Assembly: GCA_963666035.2 (NCBI GenBank)
Contig: CAXXJI010000008.1
Coordinates: forward strand, 51,782 to 115,781
Source of the DNA: CALMFG01 sp963666035
GTDB lineage: Bacteria > Bacillota > Clostridia > Christensenellales > CALMFG01
Direction: 5' to 3'
Length of the DNA: 64,000 bases
In this document: positions 7,959-16,127 of the stretch, piece by piece
Layout of the letters: each line of letters starts with the position of its first letter
Position numbering within the stretch: the first letter of the stretch is position 1
Translations under genes and position numbers: made by a program
The notes under the pieces: generated by a model
The model's database searches: none
What the model was told of the DNA's origin: nothing
What the model saw: only the letters and a program-made list of their open reading frames with translations

Positions 7959-8100
7959 ATGGCCTGAAGCACTGATTCTGCTCGGGCTTATCGGCACGGT
8001 CGCAGTGACCGCTGTTTTAAGCTGGATTGCGGCCGGCTATCTTACGAGCGCACTGCTGATCGGTGCCGGGCTGATGATCGCCGTTTATGGAAGGAGGTGA
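7918..8100 (+). CDS. Small two-TM membrane protein between terL and portal
   Basis: A 60-residue protein starting with TTG after ACGGAGG, inside the end of terL. A basic N-terminus (KNSTGKAREKKNK) is followed by two hydrophobic helices at about 17-38 and 40-57. Its end overlaps the portal gene start. No function is known; similar small membrane proteins occur here in some siphophages. Confidence 0.6.
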   Translation: MKNSTGKAREKKNKWPEALILLGLIGTVAVTAVLSWIAAGYLTSALLIGAGLMIAVYGRR

Positions 8101-9368
8101 GCACCATCGAGCTATTTGGCATGCCTATCCGGCCGCCTGCGATTCAAAGCGCCGTATCTTTAAGCGACTCTGAGTTTTTAAGCTACTTCGGCATCGATAC
8201 CGACGGGATGACTCGGAAGGAAATCAATGAAATCACATACTTTGTGTGCTTAAAACACCTGTCCGAGAGCGTGGCTAAGCTGCCGGTGCATCAGTACAAC
8301 CTCACCGAAAAAAAGGGGCGCGAGCGGGTATCGGATGAAAACATCTATCGGATTTTAAACGTCCAACCCAACCCGTACATGACTGCGTCCGACTTCTGGC
8401 GGGCGATTGAGCTGAACCGTAACCATCACGGCAACGGGTATGCGCTGATTAAGTGGTACACCTACGGCCCGAAAAAAGGCAGGTTGAAAAGCCTGTGGCC
8501 GCTGGACAGCGGCGCCATGACGATGTATGTCGATGATGCCGGTTGGCTGAATCGGAAAAATGCGATCTGGTACGTGTACACCGAAAACGGCAAGGCGTGG
8601 GTATTAAGCCCGCGTGAGGTGTTGCACTTCAAATCGAGCACCACGTTTAACGGGCTCATCGGCTTGGCCGTTAAAGACATCCTAAAAACCCAAATCATGA
8701 CCGCGAACTATGCCGAGGATTACCTGCAGAAACTGTACCGGGGCAATATGTTCGGCGGCAAGGTGATCTTGCAGTATACGGGCGACCTTGATAAAACGGC
8801 CAAAGATACGCTCATTAAAAACACCGAGCGGTATGCCAACTCGGTCGGTACGGGCAAGTTCCTGCCCATCCCGATGGGCGTTAAGGCCGAATCGATGGAC
8901 ATGAAACTGTCCGACGCCGAGTTTACCGAGCTGAATAAACTCAATGCCCTGCAGATTGCATCGGCGTTCGGGATCAAACCGAATATCTTAAACAACTACG
9001 AAAAGTCCAGTTATTCAAACTCGGAAACGCAACAGCTCGACTTTTATATCAACTCGTTGATGCCGATCTTAAAGCATTACCGGGAAGAGATGACCCGCAA
9101 ACTGCTGTACAAGGGCTTTTTGGAGCATGACAACAAAGAGCTGTTTAAGCTCGACCCGGTCAAGCAGATGACGGTCCTAAAACAGGGTATGAACAACTTC
9201 ATGTACACCATCAATGACGTGCGTGAGGAGCTCGGGAAACCCTACATCGACCATCCGAAAGCCAACCTGCCCATGGGCAACGGCAACTATATCACGCTGG
9301 ACCAAGTCGGTGAGCAGCAGAAAGGAGCAAAAACAATTGAAACAACTGAACCTAGCAAAGAACGGTGA
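8097..9368 (+). CDS. Portal protein (HK97 family)
   Basis: The 423-residue dodecameric portal through which DNA enters the capsid. Typical features are CLKHLSESVAKLP near residue 60, LNVQPNPYMTASDFW, a HFKSSTTFNGLIG segment and the late region IASAFGIKPNIL. The GTG lies within the AAGGAGG itself, so translation may start at an ATC nine bases further on. It overlaps the preceding small gene by four bases. Confidence 0.93.
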   Translation: MSTIELFGMPIRPPAIQSAVSLSDSEFLSYFGIDTDGMTRKEINEITYFVCLKHLSESVAKLPVHQYNLTEKKGRERVSDENIYRILNVQPNPYMTASDFWRAIELNRNHHGNGYALIKWYTYGPKKGRLKSLWPLDSGAMTMYVDDAGWLNRKNAIWYVYTENGKAWVLSPREVLHFKSSTTFNGLIGLAVKDILKTQIMTANYAEDYLQKLYRGNMFGGKVILQYTGDLDKTAKDTLIKNTERYANSVGTGKFLPIPMGVKAESMDMKLSDAEFTELNKLNALQIASAFGIKPNILNNYEKSSYSNSETQQLDFYINSLMPILKHYREEMTRKLLYKGFLEHDNKELFKLDPVKQMTVLKQGMNNFMYTINDVREELGKPYIDHPKANLPMGNGNYITLDQVGEQQKGAKTIETTEPSKER

Positions 9369-10041
9369 GCAGGGGAGCCTGACCATCAAAAACCAGACCG
9401 ATACCTCAGCGGATCTCTTGATTTTCGGCACCATTGCCGATACCAAATGGTGTGACGATGATGTGATACCCAAGGACGTCAAGACCCTGCTTGATGAGAT
9501 CAAGGACGTCAAAACCTTGAACATCTACATCAACTCAGGCGGCGGCTCGGTGTTTGCCGGCATGGCGATTTATAATATGCTGAAACGCTTTAAAGCCCAA
9601 AAGAACGTATACGTCGAGGGGCTGGCCGCCAGCGCCGCCTCGGTGATCGCGATGGTCGGGGACACGCTCGTTATCCCGGCCAATGCTTTCTTGATGGTCC
9701 ATAAAGCGTGGACGTGGACGATCGGTAACATGGACGATATGCTAAAATCGGCTGAGGTATTGGAGACCATCGACATCGGCATGCTGGCCGTGTATGAAGA
9801 GAACTTAAACGCCGGGGTATCCATCGCGGACTTCAAAACGCTGGTGGATGCCGAGACCTGGCTCACCGGTGAGCAGGCGGCCGAATACTTTGATGTGACC
9901 GTGGCGCCCGCCACCGAAGCCGCGGCATATACCGGCCCATTAAACTACCAAAACATCCCGAAGGGCCTGAAGCGTGAAGCGCCGAATGGGAAAAAGCAAA
10001 AGCAAGCGCTGGCCAGACTCAAAGCACAAGCGGACCTGTAA
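9337..10041 (+). CDS. ClpP-like prohead maturation protease
   Basis: A 234-residue serine protease of the ClpP/S14 type that trims the capsid protein and scaffold during head maturation. The nucleophile Ser is in GLAASAASVIAM (about residue 98), the His in FLMVHKAW (about residue 123), and YINSGGGSV is the usual oxyanion region. The TTG start follows AAAGGAG by nine bases and lies within the portal gene. A longer in-frame opening exists upstream but runs inside the portal gene. Confidence 0.92.
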   Translation: MKQLNLAKNGEQGSLTIKNQTDTSADLLIFGTIADTKWCDDDVIPKDVKTLLDEIKDVKTLNIYINSGGGSVFAGMAIYNMLKRFKAQKNVYVEGLAASAASVIAMVGDTLVIPANAFLMVHKAWTWTIGNMDDMLKSAEVLETIDIGMLAVYEENLNAGVSIADFKTLVDAETWLTGEQAAEYFDVTVAPATEAAAYTGPLNYQNIPKGLKREAPNGKKQKQALARLKAQADL

Positions 10042-10054
10042 AAGGTCTTTTTTT
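10033..10054 (+). terminator. Hairpin with U run between protease and capsid genes
   Basis: GACCT and AGGTC pair around a five-base loop and are followed by seven T. The hairpin contains the stop codon of the protease gene. It may be a partial terminator or an RNA-stability element that sets the ratio of protease to capsid protein. Confidence 0.55.
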
Positions 10055-10084
10055 AATTTAAAACACGAAAGGAAAACGAAAAAA

Positions 10085-11245
10085 GTGAATAAGTTATTGG
10101 AACTCAACGCGAAGCTGGATACGCTTCGCACCGAAATTGAAGGGTTTACCGATGAAACGCCCATTGAGACGATTGAAGCGAAGCATCAGGAGCTGAAACG
10201 CGTCCGAGCCGAGATCGTCCTGCTCGAGGAGCTGGAGGAAGACGCCAAAGCCAAGGTGGTGGTCTCGGAAGACGGCAAGACCTATACCGCCATGCGAGCG
10301 GACATGGAAGAACCCGAGGAACAGGACATTTTGGCGACCCCGCAGTATGCCAAGGCGTTCTACCGCATGGTTAGAAACCAGGCATTAACGCCCGACCAGC
10401 ACCAGATTTTAGGCACCATCGGTTCGGCGGGCGTACCGATTCCAAAGTCCTTCCAGAACAAACTGGTCATCGCGCTCGAGAACAACAATGTGATGCGCTC
10501 GCTGGCAACGGTCATCAAGACCGAAACCGACAAGGACATCCCGTTTGTGGCGTCCCGCGGCACCGCGGCATGGACGGATGAGAGTACGGACTTTAACGAT
10601 TCGGATGACGGCTTTGATGTGATCACCTTAACCGCATGGAAGCTGACCCGAATTGTCAAAGTGCCCGAAGAGGTACTGGAGGACGTCACGTTTGACCTTG
10701 AGGGGTATCTGGTTCAGTCGTTCGCGCAGACCTTTGCGATCCCGGAAGAGGCCGGGTTTGTCATCGGCGACGGCGTGAAAAAGCCCACTGGTGTGATGGT
10801 CGATGCGGGTGTCGGCGTGATCGCGGCCAGTACTTTGGTGATCACCGCGGATAATATCATCGACCTTTACTACTCGCTCAAGCGCGTATACCGCAAGAAA
10901 GCGACGTGGCTGTTGAACGACGAAACGGTCAAGTCGGTTAGAAAGTTAAAAGACAGCGACGGTAACTATCTCTGGGCTAGAGGCTTCGGCGAAGAGCCTG
11001 AGACCCTGCTCGGCCGGCCGATTGAAACCACCGACGCGGCACCGACCATCGCGGCCGACGCCAAGATCATGGCGTTCGGCGATATGTCCTTTTATATGAT
11101 CGGCGATCGGAGCTCCAGGCGTTTCCATCGGTTAAACGAGCTGTTTGCCGCCAAGGGCCAGATCGGCTTTCGAGGTTATGAGCGCGTGGACGGCAAGCTG
11201 ATCCTGCCCGAAGCGGTCAAAGTCTTAAAGATGGCGTCGGAATAG
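10085..11245 (+). CDS. Major capsid protein (HK97 fold)
   Basis: A 386-residue capsid protein. Residues 1-95 form a charged coiled coil that acts as the scaffolding (delta) domain and should be removed by the protease upstream. The mature shell domain begins near ALTPDQHQILGTIGSAG. Recognisable segments are VKVPEEVLED and the C-terminal GYERVDGKLILPEAVKVL. The GTG start follows AAAGGAAAACG. Confidence 0.93.
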   Translation: MNKLLELNAKLDTLRTEIEGFTDETPIETIEAKHQELKRVRAEIVLLEELEEDAKAKVVVSEDGKTYTAMRADMEEPEEQDILATPQYAKAFYRMVRNQALTPDQHQILGTIGSAGVPIPKSFQNKLVIALENNNVMRSLATVIKTETDKDIPFVASRGTAAWTDESTDFNDSDDGFDVITLTAWKLTRIVKVPEEVLEDVTFDLEGYLVQSFAQTFAIPEEAGFVIGDGVKKPTGVMVDAGVGVIAASTLVITADNIIDLYYSLKRVYRKKATWLLNDETVKSVRKLKDSDGNYLWARGFGEEPETLLGRPIETTDAAPTIAADAKIMAFGDMSFYMIGDRSSRRFHRLNELFAAKGQIGFRGYERVDGKLILPEAVKVLKMASE

Positions 11246-11257
11246 GAGGATTAAACG

Positions 11258-11503
11258 ATGAAGATCAAAATGCTTGAAAACTGTGTGGGGAACCGATTCT
11301 CCTACACTAAAGGCGCGACCTTGACCGTCACCGATAAGGTCGGCAAGGACCTCGTCAAGGCAGGCTATGCCGAATTCTTGGATAAAAAAAGCCAGCCGGC
11401 AGATGAAGAAACTGAGCAGACCCAGACGGCTCAAGTTAAAGCAGAGATGACTGAAACTGAGGCCGAAAGCAAATCGGCTCAAAAAGCGGGTAAAGCGAAA
11501 TAA
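11258..11503 (+). CDS. Small head-associated protein
   Basis: An 81-residue protein with a compact N-terminal domain (about 1-45) and a disordered tail rich in Ala, Glu, Thr and Lys. It follows the capsid gene after an AGGAGG site and overlaps the next start at one base (TAATG). Capsid decoration or head completion is possible; no firm family. Confidence 0.6.
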   Translation: MKIKMLENCVGNRFSYTKGATLTVTDKVGKDLVKAGYAEFLDKKSQPADEETEQTQTAQVKAEMTETEAESKSAQKAGKAK

Positions 11504-11790
11504 TGGCACTGGTAACCTTAGCGGAGGCCAAGGCCTACCTGAAAATCGAGATCGATGACGATGATGTGATGCTGTCCATGCAACTGCAAGCGGCCGAAGC
11601 GTACCTGACCGGGGCGACAGGGCAGACCTACGCCCCGGACACGGACGTTTTGGCTAAACTGTACTGCCTGATGCTGACCCAGCACCTTTATGATAACCGG
11701 ACGTTGGTCGTCACGGGTAATGAGAGTTTAAGCACCACCGCATCGGCGATCATGCTCCAATTGCAGTGTCAGGTGGATGAAACGCTATGA
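11503..11790 (+). CDS. Head-tail connector protein (gp6-like)
   Basis: A 95-residue helical connector adaptor. The opening LAEAKAYLKIEIDDDDVMLSM is the signature of the phage gp6/Phage_connect_1 family, which forms a ring below the portal. It overlaps both neighbours by one to four bases. Confidence 0.85.
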   Translation: MALVTLAEAKAYLKIEIDDDDVMLSMQLQAAEAYLTGATGQTYAPDTDVLAKLYCLMLTQHLYDNRTLVVTGNESLSTTASAIMLQLQCQVDETL

Positions 11791-12140
11791 AGATTAATCC
11801 GGGCAGTTTAAACAAGCGTATCAAAATCTACGGGTTTCTCGACGCTAACGTGGACGTGGAAGACGGCGGCGGGGGCTATGAAGACCGCTGGGGTGAGGCG
11901 TATGGCTGGGAGCTTATCTGCGATGCCTGGGCGAGCATTCGCCCGGCGGGTGAGCGCGCACAAACATTGGCAGACCAAACGGCGGTCATCATCACACATA
12001 CCGTCTTGATCCGGTACAATCCGGCGGTGAAGGTATCGCATGTGATTAACTTCGGCGGCCGTCGGCTGGATATCCGCACGATTCGTAATTTTGATGAGGA
12101 AAACCAGTACCTGCAGCTGATGTGCGAGGAGGAAGCATGA
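11787..12140 (+). CDS. Head-tail adaptor / head closure protein
   Basis: A 117-residue beta-rich protein of the SPP1 gp16-type family. It begins with the usual 'pGslnkRI.i' pattern (INPGSLNKRIKIYG), followed by WASIRPAGER and a C-terminal IRTIRNFDEENQYL. It closes the filled head and docks the tail. Coupled to both neighbours by ATGA overlaps. Confidence 0.85.
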   Translation: MKINPGSLNKRIKIYGFLDANVDVEDGGGGYEDRWGEAYGWELICDAWASIRPAGERAQTLADQTAVIITHTVLIRYNPAVKVSHVINFGGRRLDIRTIRNFDEENQYLQLMCEEEA

Positions 12141-12568
12141 AAGCGAACATCACCATTCTAGGTCAGAAAGAAACCGTTCAAAAGCTATGGTTGTATCACG
12201 CGAAATTTAATGAAAGCGCAAAGCGTATTATGCGTACCGCCTCCAAGATGGTGGAAACCGCATACAAAAGGCGCGCGCCGGTCGGCAAAACGGGGAACTT
12301 GCGGGATTCTGTAAAAGCCAAAAACATTTACACATTCACAAGCGGACCTGCCGCCACTGTGATGTCCAGAGCGACAAGAGCGGGATTTGGATCCGGATGG
12401 CATCGGCATATTGTGGCCTATGGCACACAGCCGCGGACACAGCGTAAAACTGGGCGGTATACCGGCGTGATGCCCAAGAACAATTACGCGGACGGCGTGG
12501 AGGATGCAGGCAGTGCATACTTTAACAGCGCAATCCGTGCGGAGGTAGAAAAGCATGTTGTTATTTAA
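12137..12568 (+). CDS. HK97 gp10-like tail component
   Basis: A 143-residue protein with a helical N-terminus and RRAPVGKTGNLRDSVKAK, the hallmark of the HK97 gp10 family of neck/tail-completion proteins. The ATG follows GAGGAGGAAGC and overlaps the previous stop. Confidence 0.85.
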   Translation: MKANITILGQKETVQKLWLYHAKFNESAKRIMRTASKMVETAYKRRAPVGKTGNLRDSVKAKNIYTFTSGPAATVMSRATRAGFGSGWHRHIVAYGTQPRTQRKTGRYTGVMPKNNYADGVEDAGSAYFNSAIRAEVEKHVVI

Positions 12569-12926
12569 CTTACAAAAAGCGATTTTCGCCGCGATCAATG
12601 TGCCCGCGGTAAAAGGCACGGCGGGCATCTACGATTATGTGCCCGAAAAAGTGCCGTTTCCCTTTGTGGTCATCGGCGACGACAGCGCGGCCGAGCTGAA
12701 CACCAAAACCGAAAAAGGCTATGAAACCACATCGATGATCCATATCTGGGGCAAGGACCGGAGCATGAAAACGGTCAAGACCCTGATCGGGACGCTGGAA
12801 GGCCTGCTGTCAAAGGACCTGGGGGATTTCGAGTTTTTTAAGATTTCGGCGATGTCGGTTCGGCGGGAAACGCTGGAGCTCGTTAAAGGCACATTGGAAG
12901 TGAAATACAGAGTATCGGAGGATTAA
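12555..12926 (+). CDS. Tail completion protein (DUF3168-like)
   Basis: A 123-residue protein with the usual features of the tail terminator family: GIYDYVPEKVPFPFVVIGD and IHIWGKDRSMKTVK. It stops tail-tube growth and joins the tail to the connector. Starts 14 bases before the preceding gene ends. Confidence 0.82.
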   Translation: MLLFNLQKAIFAAINVPAVKGTAGIYDYVPEKVPFPFVVIGDDSAAELNTKTEKGYETTSMIHIWGKDRSMKTVKTLIGTLEGLLSKDLGDFEFFKISAMSVRRETLELVKGTLEVKYRVSED

Positions 12927-12930
12927 AAAA

Positions 12931-13332
12931 TTGGCAAAGATAAAAGGATGTGTGGTCAAGGTAAAGGTAGACGGCACCGTCATCGGCGGTCAGCGCGGCG
13001 CCACCTTGAACCGCTCGGCAGAAACGATGGATGAAACGTCCAAGGACTCGGCCGGCTGGAAGGAAAACGGCATCGGCTACAAGGAATGGGGCGTGGACTG
13101 CGACGGGCTTTTGATTGAGAGCAACGCCGGGTATGACGCGCTGGAGGATGCGTTTGAAAACGACACCCCGGTGGAGCTGGACATCACCGAACCCAGCGGC
13201 AAGAAGTATACTGGCAGTGCGTTCGTGACCGATTTTCCGGTCGAGTACCCATACGATGACTATTCGACCTATTCGATGAGCTTTGTCGGCACTGGGGCGC
13301 TGACGCGTACGGCGGCACCCGCCGGCGAATAG
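12931..13332 (+). CDS. Major tail (tube) protein
   Basis: A 133-residue beta-rich protein of the TP901-1 tail-tube family. Typical segments are GGQRGATLNRSAETMDETSKD and a C-terminal YSMSFVGTGAL. It starts with TTG after CGGAGG. The position between the tail terminator and the gpG/gpGT chaperones is the expected one. Confidence 0.88.
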   Translation: MAKIKGCVVKVKVDGTVIGGQRGATLNRSAETMDETSKDSAGWKENGIGYKEWGVDCDGLLIESNAGYDALEDAFENDTPVELDITEPSGKKYTGSAFVTDFPVEYPYDDYSTYSMSFVGTGALTRTAAPAGE

Positions 13333-13343
13333 GAGGATAAAAG

Positions 13344-13682
13344 ATGCCAAAACAGATATGCTTGATTGATGCGGACACACCGCGGGAACTCAGATTCGAC
13401 GTCAACGCGTTTTGCCTGATGGAGGATCTTATGGGCAAAACGGTCAATCAGATGGACGACAATCCGGGGATGAAAGATCTTCGGATTATTTTCTATTGCG
13501 GACTTCGTTGGATGAACAAAGCCATGAAGCTGGACGAGGTTGGCGAGATCATGGACGCCGCGCTGGAAAAGAATACGCTGGAGGAACTCGGCGAAACGCT
13601 GACGAAAGCCATGAGCCAGGCTTTGGGGCAGGACACCGAGGAACACCCGGCAAAAAAGCGGCGTGGGGGAAAGAAAGGTTAG
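13344..13682 (+). CDS. Tail assembly chaperone gpG
   Basis: A 112-residue protein (LRFDVNAFCLMEDLMGK, then helical) that binds the tape measure during tail assembly. A slippery run near its end allows a fraction of ribosomes to continue in another frame and make gpGT. The AGGAGG site before the ATG is strong. Confidence 0.85.
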   Translation: MPKQICLIDADTPRELRFDVNAFCLMEDLMGKTVNQMDDNPGMKDLRIIFYCGLRWMNKAMKLDEVGEIMDAALEKNTLEELGETLTKAMSQALGQDTEEHPAKKRRGGKKG

Positions 13683-13954
13683 ACTTCGAAGCGGCGTTTA
13701 AGTACTACACGGGCGGGATCGGCATCTCGCCCGAAGAATTCTATTCAAGTACCCCGAATGAACTGCACCTGAAAGCCGAAGGCTACTTAGAAGCGCTAAA
13801 GCGCGACGCCGAGATGCAGGCCGCGGTGACAGCCGTCGGCGTGCATAACGCGATGAGCAAAAAGAAAGTCAAATTGTTCAAGGAAGATCAATCGATCGGC
13901 CGGATCGGCAGAGCGGAAAAAGAAAAGGAACTAAAAGAGATATTGGAGACGTAA
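13344..13954 (+). CDS. Frameshifted tail assembly chaperone gpGT
   Basis: The fusion of gpG residues 1-105 with a 98-residue extension read in the -1 frame. The extension (LDFEAAFKYYTGGIGISPEEF and a basic helical end) has no start codon or ribosome binding site of its own. It opens directly across the slippery heptamer at 13652-13658. Most long-tailed phages make a small amount of such a fusion to chaperone the tape measure. Total length is about 203 residues. Confidence 0.85.
13652..13658 (+). other. -1 programmed frameshift site A AAA AAG
   Basis: In the gpG frame the codons are GCA AAA AAG, giving the canonical bacterial slippery heptamer A AAA AAG. Slipping back one base joins gpG to the downstream frame ten codons before the gpG stop. 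A G-rich stretch (GTGGGGGAAAG) follows and may slow the ribosome. Confidence 0.85.
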
Positions 13955-13978
13955 GAAAAACACGTCTCCTTTATTTTT
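13945..13978 (+). terminator. Hairpin with T run between gpGT and tape measure
   Basis: GGAGACGT and ACGTCTCC form a perfect eight-pair stem around a nine-base loop, followed by TTTATTTTT. The left arm contains the gpGT stop codon. Within an operon it would act as a partial terminator that lowers tape measure expression. Confidence 0.7.
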
Positions 13979-13989
13979 AAGGGGAAACC

Positions 13990-16125
13990 ATGGGTCTACT
14001 CATCAAAGTCGGTGCGGATTTAAGCGGCTTTAACAAGAATTTTAAAAAAGCATCGAAGGATGTCACATACTTCGGCACGCAGATCGCATCGGCCGGGATG
14101 GGCATGACCCGCGGGATCACCCTGCCCTTGCTGGGCATGGCGGTGGCTGCCGGCAAGGTCGGCATGGACTTTGAAGCGCAGATGAACCGCGTGAAAGCGA
14201 TTACCGGCGCAACCGGCGAAGAGTTTCAAAAGCTCGAAGACAAAGCACGCGAGCTCGGCGCTTCGACCATGTTTACCGCCACCCAGAGCGCGGAAGGCTT
14301 AGAGAAATTCGCCCGGGCGGGCTTTTCAGTACAGGAGAGCTTAGACGCGATTGAACCGTCGATCAACCTTGCCATTGCTACGGGTTCGGACCTTGCGACG
14401 GTGACCGATATTGTGGCGTCCGCAATTCGCGGGTTTGGCTTAGACGCCAAGGACACCGCGAAACTGACTGACCTTTTGGCCAGCACGGCGGCGAGTTCGA
14501 ACACCAACTTAGAAGAGCTTGGCGAAGCGTTCAACTATGTGGCGCCGCTGGCGGCCGCCTACGGGTACTCCACTGAGGATGTGGCCGAAGCGTTGGGGCA
14601 TATGGCCAACGCGGGTATCAAGGGCAGTATGGCGGGCACAACCCTACGCCGTGCGATGAGTAACCTCGTCGGCGCATCCGGAGAAGCCAAGGCCAAGCTG
14701 GAAGAACTCGGCATAGAGGTGTCGGATACCGAGGGCAATATGCTGCCGCTTGAGAGCGTCATCGATGACTTGCGTCAAGGTTTTGCCGGCATGTCCGAAG
14801 AGGAACAAGCCTTGACGGCGAACCTGTTGTTCGGTGAACGGGCGCAGGCCGGGATGCTGGCCGTGATCAACGCGACCGAGGACAGCATCAACACACTGGC
14901 TGACGCGACCACGAATTACAGCGGTACCGTGAAAGAACAGGCTGACATCATGCAGTCGGGCACCAAGGGTGCACTGATGCGGTTTAAGTCGGCAGTGCAG
15001 GAGCTCGGCATCAAACTGTCCGAAGTGCTTTTGCCTGCGTTTAACAAGATCATTGAGAAGATACAAGGGTTTGTCGATAAGCTGAATCAGCTGACTCCGG
15101 CGCAGATGCAGACCATTGTCAAAGTGCTGGGGCTGGTCGCGGCCATCGGCCCGCTGTTGGTGATCGTTGGTAAGGGTATCACCATTTTCGGGAAGCTCCA
15201 AGCGCTCTTTACCACCATCGGAGGCAGTGTGTCGTTATTCTCCACGCTGATGAGTAGTGTGGCGCTTCCAGTCCTCGCCGTAGTGGCCGCGGTGGCGGCG
15301 CTGGTGGCGGTGTTTGTGTACCTCTTTAACACCAATGAAGCATTCCGGAATAAGGTCATGGAGATATGGGAGCAGATCAAAGCGATGTTCAGCGCGGCGT
15401 TTGAGTTTATCAAAGCCCTGCTGACGGCGCTGGGTCAGCTGTTCACCTGGCTGTGGCAGAACAACTTCTTAAACGTGCAAGGTATTATTCAGGCAGGCTG
15501 GCAGTATATCACCGAAATTTTTTCGTTTGCCATTCAGCTGATTACCGACATCTTCAAGGTCTTCACCGCGCTTCTTCAGGGCGACTGGCAGGGTGCGCTG
15601 GATGCACTGATCGTGCTCTGGCAGAACCTTTGGGCGGGTCTAAAAAAGGTGCTGATCACTGGGATCAATTTTGTGCTGAATATCTTCGGCACCAACTTAG
15701 ATGAGCTTGTATCCAAGGTCACCGACCGGATCAACCAGATCAAGCAGACATTTGAGGATCTAAAAGCCAAGATTAAAGCGATTATCGATCGGATCATCGC
15801 GATATGGAAGGGCTTTAAGCTGCCGACGTTTACGCTGAAGATGGCGGTCAAGACCTTTCTTGGTAAGACCATCACCTTCCCGACTGGGTTTAGCATCAAC
15901 TGGCATGCGGACGGTGGTATCTTCACGCGACCGACGATTTTGGGTAATCATGGATTCGGCGATAATCCGGGCGGCAAGGAAGCCATTCTGCCGCTAAACC
16001 GTCTGCCCGGGTTATTGGGGCTGGACGGCGAAAAACAGACGATCATCCAGGTGATACTGGACGGTGAAGTGATCTATGAGCACACGGATAGAAAGCTCGG
16101 CAAACTCCTGCAGGGAGGATACTAG
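13990..16125 (+). CDS. Tail tape measure protein
   Basis: A 711-residue tape measure. Residues 1-340 match the TP901-type core (GTTLRRAMSNLVG, MLPLESVIDDLRQGF). Hydrophobic segments lie at about 375-445 and 485-540, followed by an amphipathic region. The C-terminus has the GGIFTRPTILGNHGFGDNPGGKEAILPL motif common to tape measures. Its length sets tail length; by the usual 0.15 nm per residue a short tail of about 100 nm is expected. Confidence 0.93.
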   Translation: MGLLIKVGADLSGFNKNFKKASKDVTYFGTQIASAGMGMTRGITLPLLGMAVAAGKVGMDFEAQMNRVKAITGATGEEFQKLEDKARELGASTMFTATQSAEGLEKFARAGFSVQESLDAIEPSINLAIATGSDLATVTDIVASAIRGFGLDAKDTAKLTDLLASTAASSNTNLEELGEAFNYVAPLAAAYGYSTEDVAEALGHMANAGIKGSMAGTTLRRAMSNLVGASGEAKAKLEELGIEVSDTEGNMLPLESVIDDLRQGFAGMSEEEQALTANLLFGERAQAGMLAVINATEDSINTLADATTNYSGTVKEQADIMQSGTKGALMRFKSAVQELGIKLSEVLLPAFNKIIEKIQGFVDKLNQLTPAQMQTIVKVLGLVAAIGPLLVIVGKGITIFGKLQALFTTIGGSVSLFSTLMSSVALPVLAVVAAVAALVAVFVYLFNTNEAFRNKVMEIWEQIKAMFSAAFEFIKALLTALGQLFTWLWQNNFLNVQGIIQAGWQYITEIFSFAIQLITDIFKVFTALLQGDWQGALDALIVLWQNLWAGLKKVLITGINFVLNIFGTNLDELVSKVTDRINQIKQTFEDLKAKIKAIIDRIIAIWKGFKLPTFTLKMAVKTFLGKTITFPTGFSINWHADGGIFTRPTILGNHGFGDNPGGKEAILPLNRLPGLLGLDGEKQTIIQVILDGEVIYEHTDRKLGKLLQGGY

Positions 16126-16127
16126 CC

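Noticed and set aside
12185..12628. 147-codon antisense frame over the gp10-like gene
   Set aside because: It overlaps two confirmed tail genes and its translation has no domain-like pattern.
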